Shown: positions 7,547 to 17,487, numbered from the stretch's first letter. The stretch: 64,000 nt of DNA from Tannockella sp964372125 (GCA_964372125.1 CAYJPL010000001.1:53758-117757); one strand, 5' to 3'. Made by a program: numbers and translations. The notes: generated from the letters alone by a model not told the origin.

Positions 7547-10500
7547 TTAATTAGTATGATTTTTTATTCTTGTAATATAGAAGCACACAATTATTTCAGT
7601 TATTGTAATTATAATAAATAGTATAGTCCAATTATCAATTTGGACCATTTGACCATTTAGTCGTTGTGTCAATAAAGCTAATATTAGAGATGCAACAACA
7701 GGAATCATATTACTTGTATGATATAAACGTGATTTACGTTTTTCTACAGTTATCCTTTTATCATAATTTTTGCTTATATGTAGATACGTAAGAATTGTAA
7801 TAACAACTGTAACAATAAATAGAATCATATTAATAAATGACCAAGAATTTTTATGTTTTCCATAACCCGGAAGATTATCTCCTCCATCCTCACCGCCATT
7901 ATCATTACCACTACCATTATTTCCATTTTGGTTACCACTAGTATCACCCTGATCATTATCGATTGTAGTATCTATAATAAACTTATCTTCATCATCATTT
8001 ATTGGCAGTTCTAGTAGTGTAAATGTACCTTGAACATTTCCAAATGCAGATACAAATTCAATAGTATGTCTTCCTACACCAAGGTTTTCTAAAAAATCTT
8101 GATTAAGTATTATATACACTGATTGCCCTGATTGTTGATAATTAATATTATCTACAACAACACCATTAATTATTATCCCTTCAAAATCAGTACTTTGAAT
8201 ATTCGTTGCTAGTAATACGGTTTCACCAATTACTGTTTGTTGATTATTTCCAAGTATTATTTTTGGAGTGTCTACTATCTCTACTTCGAATTCTTGGGTA
8301 AAGTCTACACTATCGCCTAAACCATCTACTATTGTTGCTCGTAATACAACAATACCTTCATGTGAAGAAGTTAAGATACCGTCTTTCAATTTGGCATTTG
8401 TACCACCATCATCAATTATTGTCCATTTAATATCTTGGAATGTTGCATCATTTGGTAGAACATTCCATAGTAATGTAAGCGACGTATTTTCTAATACCCT
8501 TCTGTCATTTAGCATTTCAATTTCTGTAACTGGAATAAATTGATTAACATAAACAATAATCTCTTTTGTAAAATCCAACCCATTTCCGAGCCCATCTTTA
8601 ATAGTAACTTTTATTGTTACTTCACCAGATTTTGTAGAAAATAGTTCACCATTTTTAATCACTGCATCCGTACCACCTAAATCAGTAATCTCAAAAGCTA
8701 CATCTTGCTTTGTAGCATCTAATGGATTAATCACACCTTCAAGTGGTAATTTGAACCCTTCATACACATTATTTTCTTTTAACTTATAATCTTCAACTTC
8801 AACAAATTCGTTAATTGTGATTTTGAATTCTTTAGTAAAATTATCACCAATAGATTCACCATTTTTTATAGTTGCGATTACTGTTACTTCCCCTGCTTTA
8901 TGTGCACTTAATGTGTTTCCATTTATACTTGCGTTATCAGTATCCTTTAATGACCATTCGATGTCCCTAAAAGATGCATTTAATGGGATTGCATACCCTT
9001 CAAGCGAAAGATTATACCCTTCATACACTGATAAATTGTTTGTCATTATAATATCTGTTACCGGAATATGTTGTTTAACCACTACTTGATAACTTTGTGT
9101 ATAATCGACCCCAATTAATGTTCCGTTTTCAATCGTTGCTTGCACGGTGATTACTCCTGCTCTATTTGCAGATAATACTCCATTTACGATACTAGCACTC
9201 GTACCACCATCATCATTTATTGACCATTTGATGTCTTTAAACGTTGCATCGTTTGGTTGAACATCTCCTTCTAACTCAACTGTTTCTCCATTAAAAATCG
9301 ATTTGGTATTGACCATCTCAATATTTGTAACCGGTTCAAAGTGAAGTACGTTTACAGTAAATGTTTTTTCAAATGCAACTCCGTAATTTTCACCATTTGT
9401 TATTGTAGCCTTAACCTCAACCTCACCCGGAAGAGTTGAATACAATTTGTTTCCAATTATTGTTGCATCTGTTACTCCTGAATCTACAACTGACCATTGG
9501 ATAGTTTTAAATGATGCATTCATTGGTGATACTTCTCCAATTAAATCTAATTCATTATTAATATATACTTCGTCTTCTTGCAGTGTTATATCAGTAACTG
9601 GAATGAAATCTTCGATTGTAATAGTAAATCTTTTTGTAAAAGGTGTTCCTATTGCAGTACCATTGTTAATTGTTGCAATAACCTCAACTTCACCAGCACT
9701 AATCGCTGTAAGCGTATTTCCGTTAAGTGATGCTATTGTAGACGAACCATCTGCAAGCGTCCATACTATTTCATTAAATGTTGGATTTATTGGTGCTAGC
9801 TGTGTGTCAAGCTCAATTTCAAACCCAGTATAAGTATGTGTATCATTTTGCATTAAAATATCAATTACTGGAATGTATTCTAGTACTGTTACGTCAAACT
9901 CTGCTGTAAATGGAATATTAATTCCCGAACCATGTTCAACAGTTGCAATAATTTTTACTTCACCTGTGCCAGTTGATAGAAAGTCCCCTTGCGGTGTAAT
10001 AGTTGCACCAATTGAATTTGTTTCTATACTCCATACAATATCAGTGTATGTAGCATTTGTTGGTTCCAAAATTGATAACTCCATTACATCAACTTCATTA
10101 TTTTTATACATTACTATTGAATCTAAAGTAATACTTGTTACTGGTATTAGTGTACTTAGCACTAAATCTTGATCATAAAGATCTTCGTATTGTTCTAATG
10201 AAATATTTTTATACGATAAATCGTATCCTAGTGCATATGCACTTAATTTGTAATCGGCAAAATTCGCACCTAATTCAAAAGAATAAAATCCATTTGCATC
10301 AGTAGTAGTAGTAAAACTTGTTCCAGCAACGCTTAATTCTACAGTTGCATTAGCAATAGCATCTCCATCATTATTTGTTACTTTTCCTGATACTGATGCT
10401 GATTTATAATCTAAAATAATCTCATTAGATTCTTCTTTAAATGTAGCCTCTAATTCATCAAGCAGTACAATAACATATCTTGCATCAGATTTCACTGCAT

Positions 10501-13480
10501 CCGTTGCGATCACTGTACTTGCTTCATATCCAGTAGGAACTATTACATATACTGATGATTTATTTGTTAAATCATTATCTATCGAAAAAGTTCTTTTTGT
10601 AAGCGAGTCGAGAATTACACCTGTTGTTACAGATGTTGTAGTTCCAGAACCTATTACTGCATCATGACCAATAATTAATGATTTTTCACCATTTACATTT
10701 CCAGTTTCACCCGCACCATTTACATTACCAAGGATTATTCCTCCTTGAATATTGATAGTACTGCTACCAATTACATCTGCCTGTCTACCACCACCATATA
10801 CATTTCCTTCTATTTTACCTTCAGTAATTGTTAGTGATGTGCTTCCTAATACAGTTGCAACTTTACCCGATACATTACTATTGGCCCCGGCATAAACATT
10901 TCCAGTAATCGTTCCACCTTCAATAATAATATTTGTATTAGTTATGTCTGCACCGCTTCCACCAGCACTGCTTCCTCCTCCATACACATTATTAATTGTT
11001 CCACCTGAGATGGTGATCTGTGAATCGCCATCAACTTTAGCTGATCCACCTCCACCATATATATTTTCGATGATATTTCCAGAATTGATTTGCACTTCTG
11101 TATTATTTGTAGTTGTTGCTTGAGCAAGATGACCACCAGCATAAATACTCTTTACCGTCGCATCACCATTCATTATTATTTTTGTATCACCAGTTTTTCC
11201 ATAATGTCCACCTGCAAATATAATATCAGGCGTACTTCCACCATTTATTTCTAATGTACTATTTTCTACGTGTGTATTACTATCAAAACCGGCAGCATAC
11301 ATTGCATTATTTTCAGCAAAGTTTCCAGATAAGATTGTCAATTTTGAATTTACTGTATCTCCGCTATAGCTTGCTCCGTATACATTTCCTGCAATGATTC
11401 CACCTGATAATGATACCTCTGTGTTATCGATATTACCTTCTTTTCCGCCGCCATATACATTACCATAGATAGTTCCATTAGTAATACTCACAAAACTAGT
11501 TGTTTGATTACCATTTAATCCAGCACCATAAATATTCCCGTATACTATACCACCTTCTACTGTAACCGAAGATTTACTGGCATATGAATGTAAGTTACCA
11601 CCTACTACACTTCCATTGATTTTTGCGTCTCCACTAATAACTACATGCGCTTCATCCATAGTTTCAGCATCTTCGAATGCACCACCACCATATACATCAG
11701 CATTTACAGTACCACCACTTATTTCAACATACGAAGATCCAAATTCTAACTTAGAACTACGACCGTGAATATTATCATTTGCGATTCCACCTGTCATATA
11801 AATAAATGAATTTTTAACCGATGCATCTTTACCTGCACCATGTGTAATCCCATTTATTGTTCCGCCATTGATATTAATTGTTGCATCTCCCAATACAGCA
11901 GCAGATGTTCCACCACCGTATAGTAATCTTATAACGCTACCAGCATTAACTGTAATTGTTGAATTTCCGTTGACTGTTGCTCCACTCAAATTCCCTCCGG
12001 CATACGCTGCCTGAGATATTGTCACATTCGAGAGTGTAACATTCGTGTTTCCACCCACAGTAGCATTATAACCACCACCATATACATACGCTCCCATTGT
12101 AGCGCCATCAATTTCAACATTAACATTTCCTTTTACTGGTGCATTAAAACCACCACCATAAAAATATCCAGTTATCTTTGCATTTTCAGTAATGGAAATA
12201 TCTATATTACCGTTTACTACCGCAGCTGGCATGTTTCCTCCACCATAGAAAGTGTTAATGGTACCGCCAGTCATATTAATTTCAATGTCTGTTACTGTAG
12301 CATCACCACCTAATGGTTGAGCATCATAACTACTTCCTCCACCACGCAGTGTACCAATTGTTCCGCCTGTTATGTCAATATAAGTATTTCCAATAATTTG
12401 GGCTCTAGAGCTACCTCCATAAGCTACGCCAGGAATATTACCAGTTTCACTTACGTTTAAATATGTATTTTCGAGTATTTTAGCAGTCTGTTGGTAACCA
12501 CCAGCATATACGTTTTGAACTTTACCAGTCCCAGTTATTGTAACTGATGAATTGTTTGATGTGGCGTTATTTCCTCCACCGTAAATATTCTGAGATACTA
12601 CTCCGCCTGTCAAAGTGACACTTGCTGTTCCCTGTACTGAGGCAGTAGACAAGTTACCACCACCAAAGACAAGCCCTGTTAATGTACCTGATGAAATCTG
12701 CACATTTGTATTACCAGTTACTATACCACTATTACCACCACCAAATATATTTGATGAAAAAGTAGCCCCTGTATCAAATTGTATGTTTGTATGCATAGAA
12801 GTTGAAGATGCTTGATTTCCTCCTCCAAATATACTTCCATTTAAACTACCACCTAGCAATGATACATTTGTATCATTAACATTTCCTAATTCACTACCAC
12901 CAAAAATTGTACCATTTATTCTACCACTAGTAATCGTAACATTAGACGTTGCAACACTAGAAGTAGTACCATATCCTCCACCATATACATTTCCATTGAT
13001 AGTACCACCATTTACCACGATAGTAGCACTACCAGTAACATCACTATACGCACCACCGCCATAAATAGAATTAACTGTTCCGTTTTTAATAGTTAGGTTT
13101 GTCTCATTAATATTTGATCCTTCAAATTTACCTCCACTGTATATTGCATTTAAGTTACCACTTATAACAGTAATTTTTGAAGATGTATAACTTGTATACT
13201 GACCACCACCATAAATATAATAATTAGAAAAATCCATACCTTCACTTACAGGAGTATCAATACTCTCCTGATATGCACCATTTTTATCAGTATCATAGTA
13301 AATTTCTGTTTTCCCACCGTTACTAATTATTATAATTTCATTACCATTTGCATAAAAATCTTTATTAGTTACATCGAAGGATGCATTTGTTCGCGGCTCA
13401 CTTCCACTTGTAGTTGTAGCAAAAAAATAACCACATATCACAATTAATGACACTATGAGCATTGATATATATTTTTTCAT
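7547..13480 (-). CDS. Giant secreted surface protein: GGG-repeat beta-helix, regulatory-like domain, seven Big-like domains, C-terminal membrane anchor
   Basis: This 1977-residue protein starts MKKYISMLIVSLIVICGYFF, a signal peptide or anchor. Residues about 85-950 consist of some 35 repeats of roughly 22 residues built on a (V/I)(Y/F)GGG core followed by a beta-strand pattern such as TNVTISGGTI, which suggests a right-handed parallel beta-helix. A carboxypeptidase-regulatory-like domain follows (about 1028-1096, SGKVTNNDGDAIANATVELS). Seven Big-like/Ig-like repeats of about 90 residues occupy about 1111-1736, each opening with a PVT-I-like strand. A linker rich in Asp, Asn and Gly leads to three hydrophobic segments at the C-terminus; there is no LPXTG motif. 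The ATG is set by GGAGG eight bases upstream; an in-frame TTG fifteen bases earlier is rejected. The role is probably adhesion or surface display; nothing enzymatic is visible. Confidence 0.85.
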   Translation of the reverse strand: MKKYISMLIVSLIVICGYFFATTTSGSEPRTNASFDVTNKDFYANGNEIIIISNGGKTEIYYDTDKNGAYQESIDTPVSEGMDFSNYYIYGGGQYTSYTSSKITVISGNLNAIYSGGKFEGSNINETNLTIKNGTVNSIYGGGAYSDVTGSATIVVNGGTINGNVYGGGYGTTSSVATSNVTITSGRINGTIFGGSELGNVNDTNVSLLGGSLNGSIFGGGNQASSTSMHTNIQFDTGATFSSNIFGGGNSGIVTGNTNVQISSGTLTGLVFGGGNLSTASVQGTASVTLTGGVVSQNIYGGGNNATSNNSSVTITGTGKVQNVYAGGYQQTAKILENTYLNVSETGNIPGVAYGGSSRAQIIGNTYIDITGGTIGTLRGGGSSYDAQPLGGDATVTDIEINMTGGTINTFYGGGNMPAAVVNGNIDISITENAKITGYFYGGGFNAPVKGNVNVEIDGATMGAYVYGGGYNATVGGNTNVTLSNVTISQAAYAGGNLSGATVNGNSTITVNAGSVIRLLYGGGTSAAVLGDATININGGTINGITHGAGKDASVKNSFIYMTGGIANDNIHGRSSKLEFGSSYVEISGGTVNADVYGGGAFEDAETMDEAHVVISGDAKINGSVVGGNLHSYASKSSVTVEGGIVYGNIYGAGLNGNQTTSFVSITNGTIYGNVYGGGKEGNIDNTEVSLSGGIIAGNVYGASYSGDTVNSKLTILSGNFAENNAMYAAGFDSNTHVENSTLEINGGSTPDIIFAGGHYGKTGDTKIIMNGDATVKSIYAGGHLAQATTTNNTEVQINSGNIIENIYGGGGSAKVDGDSQITISGGTINNVYGGGSSAGGSGADITNTNIIIEGGTITGNVYAGANSNVSGKVATVLGSTSLTITEGKIEGNVYGGGRQADVIGSSTINIQGGIILGNVNGAGETGNVNGEKSLIIGHDAVIGSGTTTSVTTGVILDSLTKRTFSIDNDLTNKSSVYVIVPTGYEASTVIATDAVKSDARYVIVLLDELEATFKEESNEIILDYKSASVSGKVTNNDGDAIANATVELSVAGTSFTTTTDANGFYSFELGANFADYKLSAYALGYDLSYKNISLEQYEDLYDQDLVLSTLIPVTSITLDSIVMYKNNEVDVMELSILEPTNATYTDIVWSIETNSIGATITPQGDFLSTGTGEVKIIATVEHGSGINIPFTAEFDVTVLEYIPVIDILMQNDTHTYTGFEIELDTQLAPINPTFNEIVWTLADGSSTIASLNGNTLTAISAGEVEVIATINNGTAIGTPFTKRFTITIEDFIPVTDITLQEDEVYINNELDLIGEVSPMNASFKTIQWSVVDSGVTDATIIGNKLYSTLPGEVEVKATITNGENYGVAFEKTFTVNVLHFEPVTNIEMVNTKSIFNGETVELEGDVQPNDATFKDIKWSINDDGGTSASIVNGVLSANRAGVITVQATIENGTLIGVDYTQSYQVVVKQHIPVTDIIMTNNLSVYEGYNLSLEGYAIPLNASFRDIEWSLKDTDNASINGNTLSAHKAGEVTVIATIKNGESIGDNFTKEFKITINEFVEVEDYKLKENNVYEGFKLPLEGVINPLDATKQDVAFEITDLGGTDAVIKNGELFSTKSGEVTIKVTIKDGLGNGLDFTKEIIVYVNQFIPVTEIEMLNDRRVLENTSLTLLWNVLPNDATFQDIKWTIIDDGGTNAKLKDGILTSSHEGIVVLRATIVDGLGDSVDFTQEFEVEIVDTPKIILGNNQQTVIGETVLLATNIQSTDFEGIIINGVVVDNINYQQSGQSVYIILNQDFLENLGVGRHTIEFVSAFGNVQGTFTLLELPINDDEDKFIIDTTIDNDQGDTSGNQNGNNGSGNDNGGEDGGDNLPGYGKHKNSWSFINMILFIVTVVITILTYLHISKNYDKRITVEKRKSRLYHTSNMIPVVASLILALLTQRLNGQMVQIDNWTILFIIITITEIIVCFYITRIKNHTN
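10650..13240 (-). repeat. Tandem coding repeats encoding (Y/F)GGG units
   Basis: On the plus strand, variants of CCACCACCATATACAT recur about every 60-75 bases through this stretch; they encode the GGG turn and the following strand of each beta-helix rung. The copies are diverged but many share more than ten identical bases, so the region may be prone to slippage or recombination that changes protein length. Reads shorter than the array could misassemble it. Confidence 0.8.
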
Positions 13481-13551
13481 TTTTATATCCTCCAATTTAT
13501 ATACAATATTACATATATTATTACATTTTATTTCACGAAAAACAACTGAAT

Positions 13552-13571
13552 TTAATGGGAATTAATGGGAA
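13552..13571. promoter_or_regulatory. Tandem 10-mer repeat TTAATGGGAA x2 upstream of the giant surface gene
   Basis: TTAATGGGAA occurs twice, head to tail with no spacer, about 70-90 bases upstream of the surface protein ATG. A ten-base period places both copies on the same DNA face, as in many two-component response regulator sites. It lies between the pfkA terminator and the surface gene. The function as a regulator site is inferred from arrangement only. Confidence 0.35.
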
Positions 13572-13593
13572 TCATACCTATATTATATGAAAA

Positions 13594-13620
13594 AATAAAA
13601 AACTAGTCAAAGACTAGTCC
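13594..13620 (-). terminator. Terminator after pfkA
   Basis: ACTAGTC and GACTAGT form a seven-base-pair stem with a three-base loop on the minus strand, followed by seven T residues. It overlaps the last codons of pfkA. Confidence 0.75.
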
Positions 13621-14738
13621 TTTTCTCCAAAACACACTCCAATAGCCTTTGCTGCAGCTACTAGTTCACCGTTAGGTTCAACGTGTTTTTGTTTACCAAT
13701 TTTCGCATCTCCAATCACTTCTTCTAGAGATGTGTATGACATAGAGTCACCTTTTAAAGTTACAACATTTCCAAATAATCCTTCCTCAATCATTTGGCAA
13801 GCTTTTACACCATAACGAATCGCTAAAATACGGTCATATGGATTTATATCTCCACCACGTATAATATGTCCAGGGTTTACTGAACGCACTTCATGATTTT
13901 TCACAACTTTTTCCAAATCGTCTGCAACTTTTGCAGCAATACCAGAGTATCGGATTGGATCTGGACTATCATCCACAATCTTTCCGATCACTTTTGTACC
14001 ATCACTATATTTTGCACCTTCAGCAATTGCGATAACTGTATAAGGGTAGCCTTCTTTATCACGCTTTTCAATATGTTTTGCGATACTCTCAATCGAAAAT
14101 GGAATTTCCGGAATTAATATACAAGATGCATTCCCTGCAAGCCCAGCATATAATGCAATCCATCCGGCATCTCTTCCCATAAGTTCACAACATAATACAC
14201 GATGGTGTGACTTTGCAGTAGTTGATAAACGATCGATAAATTCAGTTCCTACAGACATTGCACTCATAAAACCATAAGTATAATCAGTAGCTGGAAGATC
14301 ATTATCCATAGTTTTTGGAACACCTATAACGTTAACACCAATTCTTGAAAAATCACGTGCACTTGTTAGTGAACCATCACCACCTAAAACAATTAATACA
14401 TCTACACCAGCTTTTTTAAGATTTTCTACACCAATGTATGAAACGTCTTTTTTTACTTTATTACCATTTTCATCTGCTACTAAATAATCAAATAAGTTAT
14501 CTTTATTAGAACTATATAAAATAGAACCGCCTTCTTTATAGATAGAATCTACTTTTTCGACTGTTAAATCAACGTAATTATTTTCATATAAACCACGATA
14601 CCCATAAACGTAACCAACTACTTCATATCCATACTTTTCAATTGCGGTAATTGTAATCGTACGAATTACAGCGTTTAGCCCGGGGCAGTCCCCACCAGCT
14701 GTTAGTAATGCAATTTTTTTAACATTTCCTCCACTCAT
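13614..14738 (-). CDS. pfkA: 6-phosphofructokinase
   Basis: The enzyme phosphorylates fructose 6-phosphate to fructose 1,6-bisphosphate in glycolysis. The N-terminal phosphate loop is GGDCPGLN at residues 15-22; the phosphoryl-donor motif is GGDGS at 119-123 and the catalytic motif PKTMDND at 141-147. The glycine in GGDG is the ATP-type residue, while the lysine of PKTxDND is typical of PPi-type and mixed-clade enzymes, so the donor cannot be called firmly. At 374 residues it is longer than the about 320 of Bacillus PfkA. It is transcribed from its own promoter downstream of maf; GGAGGG precedes the ATG. Pyruvate kinase is not adjacent. Confidence 0.9.
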   Translation of the reverse strand: MSGGNVKKIALLTAGGDCPGLNAVIRTITITAIEKYGYEVVGYVYGYRGLYENNYVDLTVEKVDSIYKEGGSILYSSNKDNLFDYLVADENGNKVKKDVSYIGVENLKKAGVDVLIVLGGDGSLTSARDFSRIGVNVIGVPKTMDNDLPATDYTYGFMSAMSVGTEFIDRLSTTAKSHHRVLCCELMGRDAGWIALYAGLAGNASCILIPEIPFSIESIAKHIEKRDKEGYPYTVIAIAEGAKYSDGTKVIGKIVDDSPDPIRYSGIAAKVADDLEKVVKNHEVRSVNPGHIIRGGDINPYDRILAIRYGVKACQMIEEGLFGNVVTLKGDSMSYTSLEEVIGDAKIGKQKHVEPNGELVAAAKAIGVCFGEKD

Positions 14739-14758
14739 AAAAAACCCTCCTTATATTA

Positions 14759-14806
14759 ATTATATAACAACGTTCAAAAATTTCAATAAGAATGTAACCG
14801 TTTCCA
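14759..14806 (-). promoter_or_regulatory. pfkA promoter with upstream cre-like site
   Basis: On the minus strand TTGAAA (14786-14781), a sixteen-base spacer and TATAAT (14764-14759) form a good sigma-A promoter about twenty bases before the pfkA start. Just upstream, 14793-14806 reads TGTAACCGTTTCCA on the plus strand (TGGAAACGGTTACA on the other), one mismatch from the catabolite-responsive element TGWAARCGYTWNCW. A cre upstream of the -35 is the position from which CcpA activates promoters, so glycolytic induction by CcpA is a reasonable inference. Confidence 0.5.
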
Positions 14807-15352
14807 TTATAATAACTTGGATATTTTATATACTGGAAATCCAATTACTGTTTCAATATTCCCTTCTATTCTATCAATAAAGTCGCCGGCACTCCCTTGT
14901 ATACCGTATGCACCAGCTTTATCTACCCACTCATTTGTATCTAAATAATCCTCAATCATCGTATCAGATATTTCTTTAAAATATACATCACATGATTCGA
15001 CAAACACTGTCTCTTTGCAAGATTTTATTATTGCAACTGCAGTATAAACTGTTTGTTTGTTACCACTAAAGGATTGTAACATTTCTTTAGCATGTGCTCT
15101 ACTAGTTGGTTTTCCAAGTAATATCTCGTTAAAACACACAACTGTATCACCAGCTAAAATCGTATCATGTGGATATTTATCGACCATCACTCTAGCTTTT
15201 TCTAGAACTACTTTCTCTAGCCTAGGTAAAAGTGCTAGATTATCATCTAGCACTTCAACAGTCTCTATAAAATCAACAACAAACGGGATTTGATACTTTT
15301 GGAGTAATTCACTTCTTCTTGGTGAACCACTTGCAAGTACAATCTTGTTCAT
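14807..15352 (-). CDS. maf: Maf family nucleotide pyrophosphatase
   Basis: Maf proteins hydrolyse non-canonical or pyrimidine nucleoside triphosphates to the monophosphate and pyrophosphate, a house-cleaning function linked in Bacillus to septum formation. The family start LASGSPRR lies at residues 6-13, and AGDTVV at 67-72 contains the catalytic aspartate. The C-terminal part keeps KAGAYGIQG and IVG-like residues in a 181-residue protein of normal length. The start codon overlaps the pnp stop by one base, so maf is translationally coupled to pnp. Confidence 0.92.
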   Translation of the reverse strand: MNKIVLASGSPRRSELLQKYQIPFVVDFIETVEVLDDNLALLPRLEKVVLEKARVMVDKYPHDTILAGDTVVCFNEILLGKPTSRAHAKEMLQSFSGNKQTVYTAVAIIKSCKETVFVESCDVYFKEISDTMIEDYLDTNEWVDKAGAYGIQGSAGDFIDRIEGNIETVIGFPVYKISKLL

Positions 15353-17487
15353 TATTTTTCCTCTTTTTTCTCTTCTTTTTTGATTGGTTTTGGTAAAAGT
15401 GCTTTACGTGAAATATTTACTCTACCTTTTTCATCTACTTCTGTAACTTTTACTTTAACTATATCTCCGATTTTAAGTACATCTGCAGGGTTTTCAACAC
15501 GTTCATGAGCAATTTGTGAAACATGTAATAAACCATCAGTTCCTTCAAATAACTGTACAAACGCTCCATATTTTTCCACACGGACAACTTTACCATCATA
15601 TACTTCACCAACTTCGGCTTTTTTTACAATCGCCTCAATTAATGCAGCAGCCGTGTTAATTGCATCTTGATCAACATGGTAAATTACAACCGTACCATCT
15701 TGTTCAATATCAATTTTTACATCATTAGATTTTTCAATGATTTCATTGATCACTTTTCCTCCTTGACCAATTACATCTCTAATTTGATCAGGGTTTATTT
15801 TCATCATATGTACTTTTGGTGCATATTTTGATAATTGATTTCTTGGTTGTTCAATTGTTGCAATCATGTTATCCATAATCGCTTGTCTACCAACTTTAGC
15901 TTGTGCCAATGCTTCTTCAATAATTTCTTTTGTAATTCCAGAAATTTTAATATCCATTTGCAGTGCACAAATTCCTTTTGTTGTACCAGCAACTTTAAAG
16001 TCCATATCACCTAAATGATCTTCCATACCTTGTATATCAGATAAAATACTATAGTCATCACCTTTTGCAACTAACCCCATTGCAATCCCTGCCACTGGAC
16101 TAGTTAGTGGTACACCTGCAGCCATTAGTGCCATAGATGACGCACAAATTGACGCTTGTGACGAAGAACCATTAGATTCTAATACTTCTGATACTACACG
16201 AATTGTATATGGGAATTTTTCTTCACTTGGAATCACTTGAGCAAGCGCTCTTTCTCCTAATGCTCCATGACCAATTTCACGACGACCTGGCGCACCCATT
16301 CTTCCAGTTTCACCTACTGAGTATGGTGGGAAGTTATAATGATGCATAAAACGTTTTTGTTCTTCTACACCTAAGCCATCAATTTTTTGATATTCACCTT
16401 GTGCTCCAAGTGTACAAGCAGATAATACTTGTGTTTCGCCTCTTGTAAATAAAGCAGAACCATGTACTCTTGGAAGTATATCGATTTGTGAATCTAGTGG
16501 ACGAATTTCATCTAGTTTTCTTCCATCAGGACGCACTTTATCCTCTGTAATCAAACGACGTACTTCATCTTTTTCAATGTCATGTAAAATAATTTTTACT
16601 TTTTTGATTAATTGTGCTTTTGTACGTTCGTCTTCATATTGTTTTTCTTCATATAATGCAACAACTTCATCGAAAATCGCATCGATTGCAGCATATCTTT
16701 CTAATTTTCCTGGAATAGAAATTGCAGACACCATTTTTTCTTTTGCTAATGATTCAATATTAGATACTAAATCTTGCTCTAATTCAAATAATGGAATTTC
16801 AATTTTTTCTTTCCCACAAGCTTCAACCACTTTTTCTTGGAATGCAATTAACTCTTTAATTTTTTCATGTCCAAATAATAACGCTTGTAACATTGTTTCT
16901 TCATCTACTTCTTTTGCATCTGCTTCAACCATGTTAATTGCTTCTTTTGTTCCAGCAACTTCTAAGTTGATTAAACTTTTTTCTAATTGTTCTGGTGTCC
17001 CGTTTACAATAAATTCTCCATCAACATATCCTACATTTACTCCTGCAATTGGTCCGTTAAATGGTATATCTGAAACACATAATGCTAATGATGCACCAAG
17101 CATTGCAGCCATTTCTGGACTTGCGTTTTGATCTACTGAAAGTACTGTATTAACACTTTGTACTTCATTACGGAATCCATCTGCAAATAAAGGACGAATC
17201 GGTCTATCAATCATTCTTGATGTTAACGTACCATGCTCGCTAGGACGCCCTTCTCTCTTTAAAAATCCACCTGGGATTTTTCCTACTGAATATAATTTTT
17301 CTTCATAAGTAACTGTTAATGGAAAAAAATCAACATCTTTTGGTGTTTTACCAGCAACAACCGTTGATAAAATAACAGTATCATTATAACGAACTAAAAC
17401 AGAGCCATTTGCCTGTTTTGCAAGTTCTCCTACTTCTACACTTAGATTTTTACCATAAAAATCCATACTAAACACTTGTTTATTCAT
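15352..17487 (-). CDS. pnp: Polyribonucleotide nucleotidyltransferase (PNPase)
   Basis: PNPase degrades RNA 3-prime to 5-prime by phosphorolysis and acts in mRNA turnover. The 711-residue protein has two RNase PH domains, with GRMGAPGRREIGHG in the catalytic second one, then a KH domain (PDQIRDVIGQGGKVI) and a C-terminal S1 domain (GEVYDGKVVRVEKYGAFVQ). The final residues are lysine- and glutamate-rich. The ATG at 17487 is preferred to an in-frame GTG nine bases earlier because GAGGTG lies six bases before the ATG. It heads a pnp-maf unit; rpsO, which often precedes pnp, is not present. Confidence 0.96.
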   Translation of the reverse strand: MNKQVFSMDFYGKNLSVEVGELAKQANGSVLVRYNDTVILSTVVAGKTPKDVDFFPLTVTYEEKLYSVGKIPGGFLKREGRPSEHGTLTSRMIDRPIRPLFADGFRNEVQSVNTVLSVDQNASPEMAAMLGASLALCVSDIPFNGPIAGVNVGYVDGEFIVNGTPEQLEKSLINLEVAGTKEAINMVEADAKEVDEETMLQALLFGHEKIKELIAFQEKVVEACGKEKIEIPLFELEQDLVSNIESLAKEKMVSAISIPGKLERYAAIDAIFDEVVALYEEKQYEDERTKAQLIKKVKIILHDIEKDEVRRLITEDKVRPDGRKLDEIRPLDSQIDILPRVHGSALFTRGETQVLSACTLGAQGEYQKIDGLGVEEQKRFMHHYNFPPYSVGETGRMGAPGRREIGHGALGERALAQVIPSEEKFPYTIRVVSEVLESNGSSSQASICASSMALMAAGVPLTSPVAGIAMGLVAKGDDYSILSDIQGMEDHLGDMDFKVAGTTKGICALQMDIKISGITKEIIEEALAQAKVGRQAIMDNMIATIEQPRNQLSKYAPKVHMMKINPDQIRDVIGQGGKVINEIIEKSNDVKIDIEQDGTVVIYHVDQDAINTAAALIEAIVKKAEVGEVYDGKVVRVEKYGAFVQLFEGTDGLLHVSQIAHERVENPADVLKIGDIVKVKVTEVDEKGRVNISRKALLPKPIKKEEKKEEK

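Noticed and set aside
8268..10172. Several open frames of 90-130 codons opposite the Big-domain region of the surface protein.
   Set aside because: They recur with the period of the coding repeats and have no ribosome sites; they are shadows of repetitive coding sequence.
10650..13240. CRISPR-like repetition of CCACCACCATATAC.
   Set aside because: Spacing is irregular, copies are diverged and the reading frame stays open throughout; it is protein repeat coding sequence.
10650..13240. Collagen-like protein.
   Set aside because: The GGG units are separated by about 20 residues of beta-type sequence and there is no G-X-Y triplet run.
16577..17131. A 184-codon open frame opposite pnp.
   Set aside because: It is antisense to a well-conserved gene, has no ribosome site, and is composed of Ser/Asn/Ile-rich sequence typical of a shadow frame.
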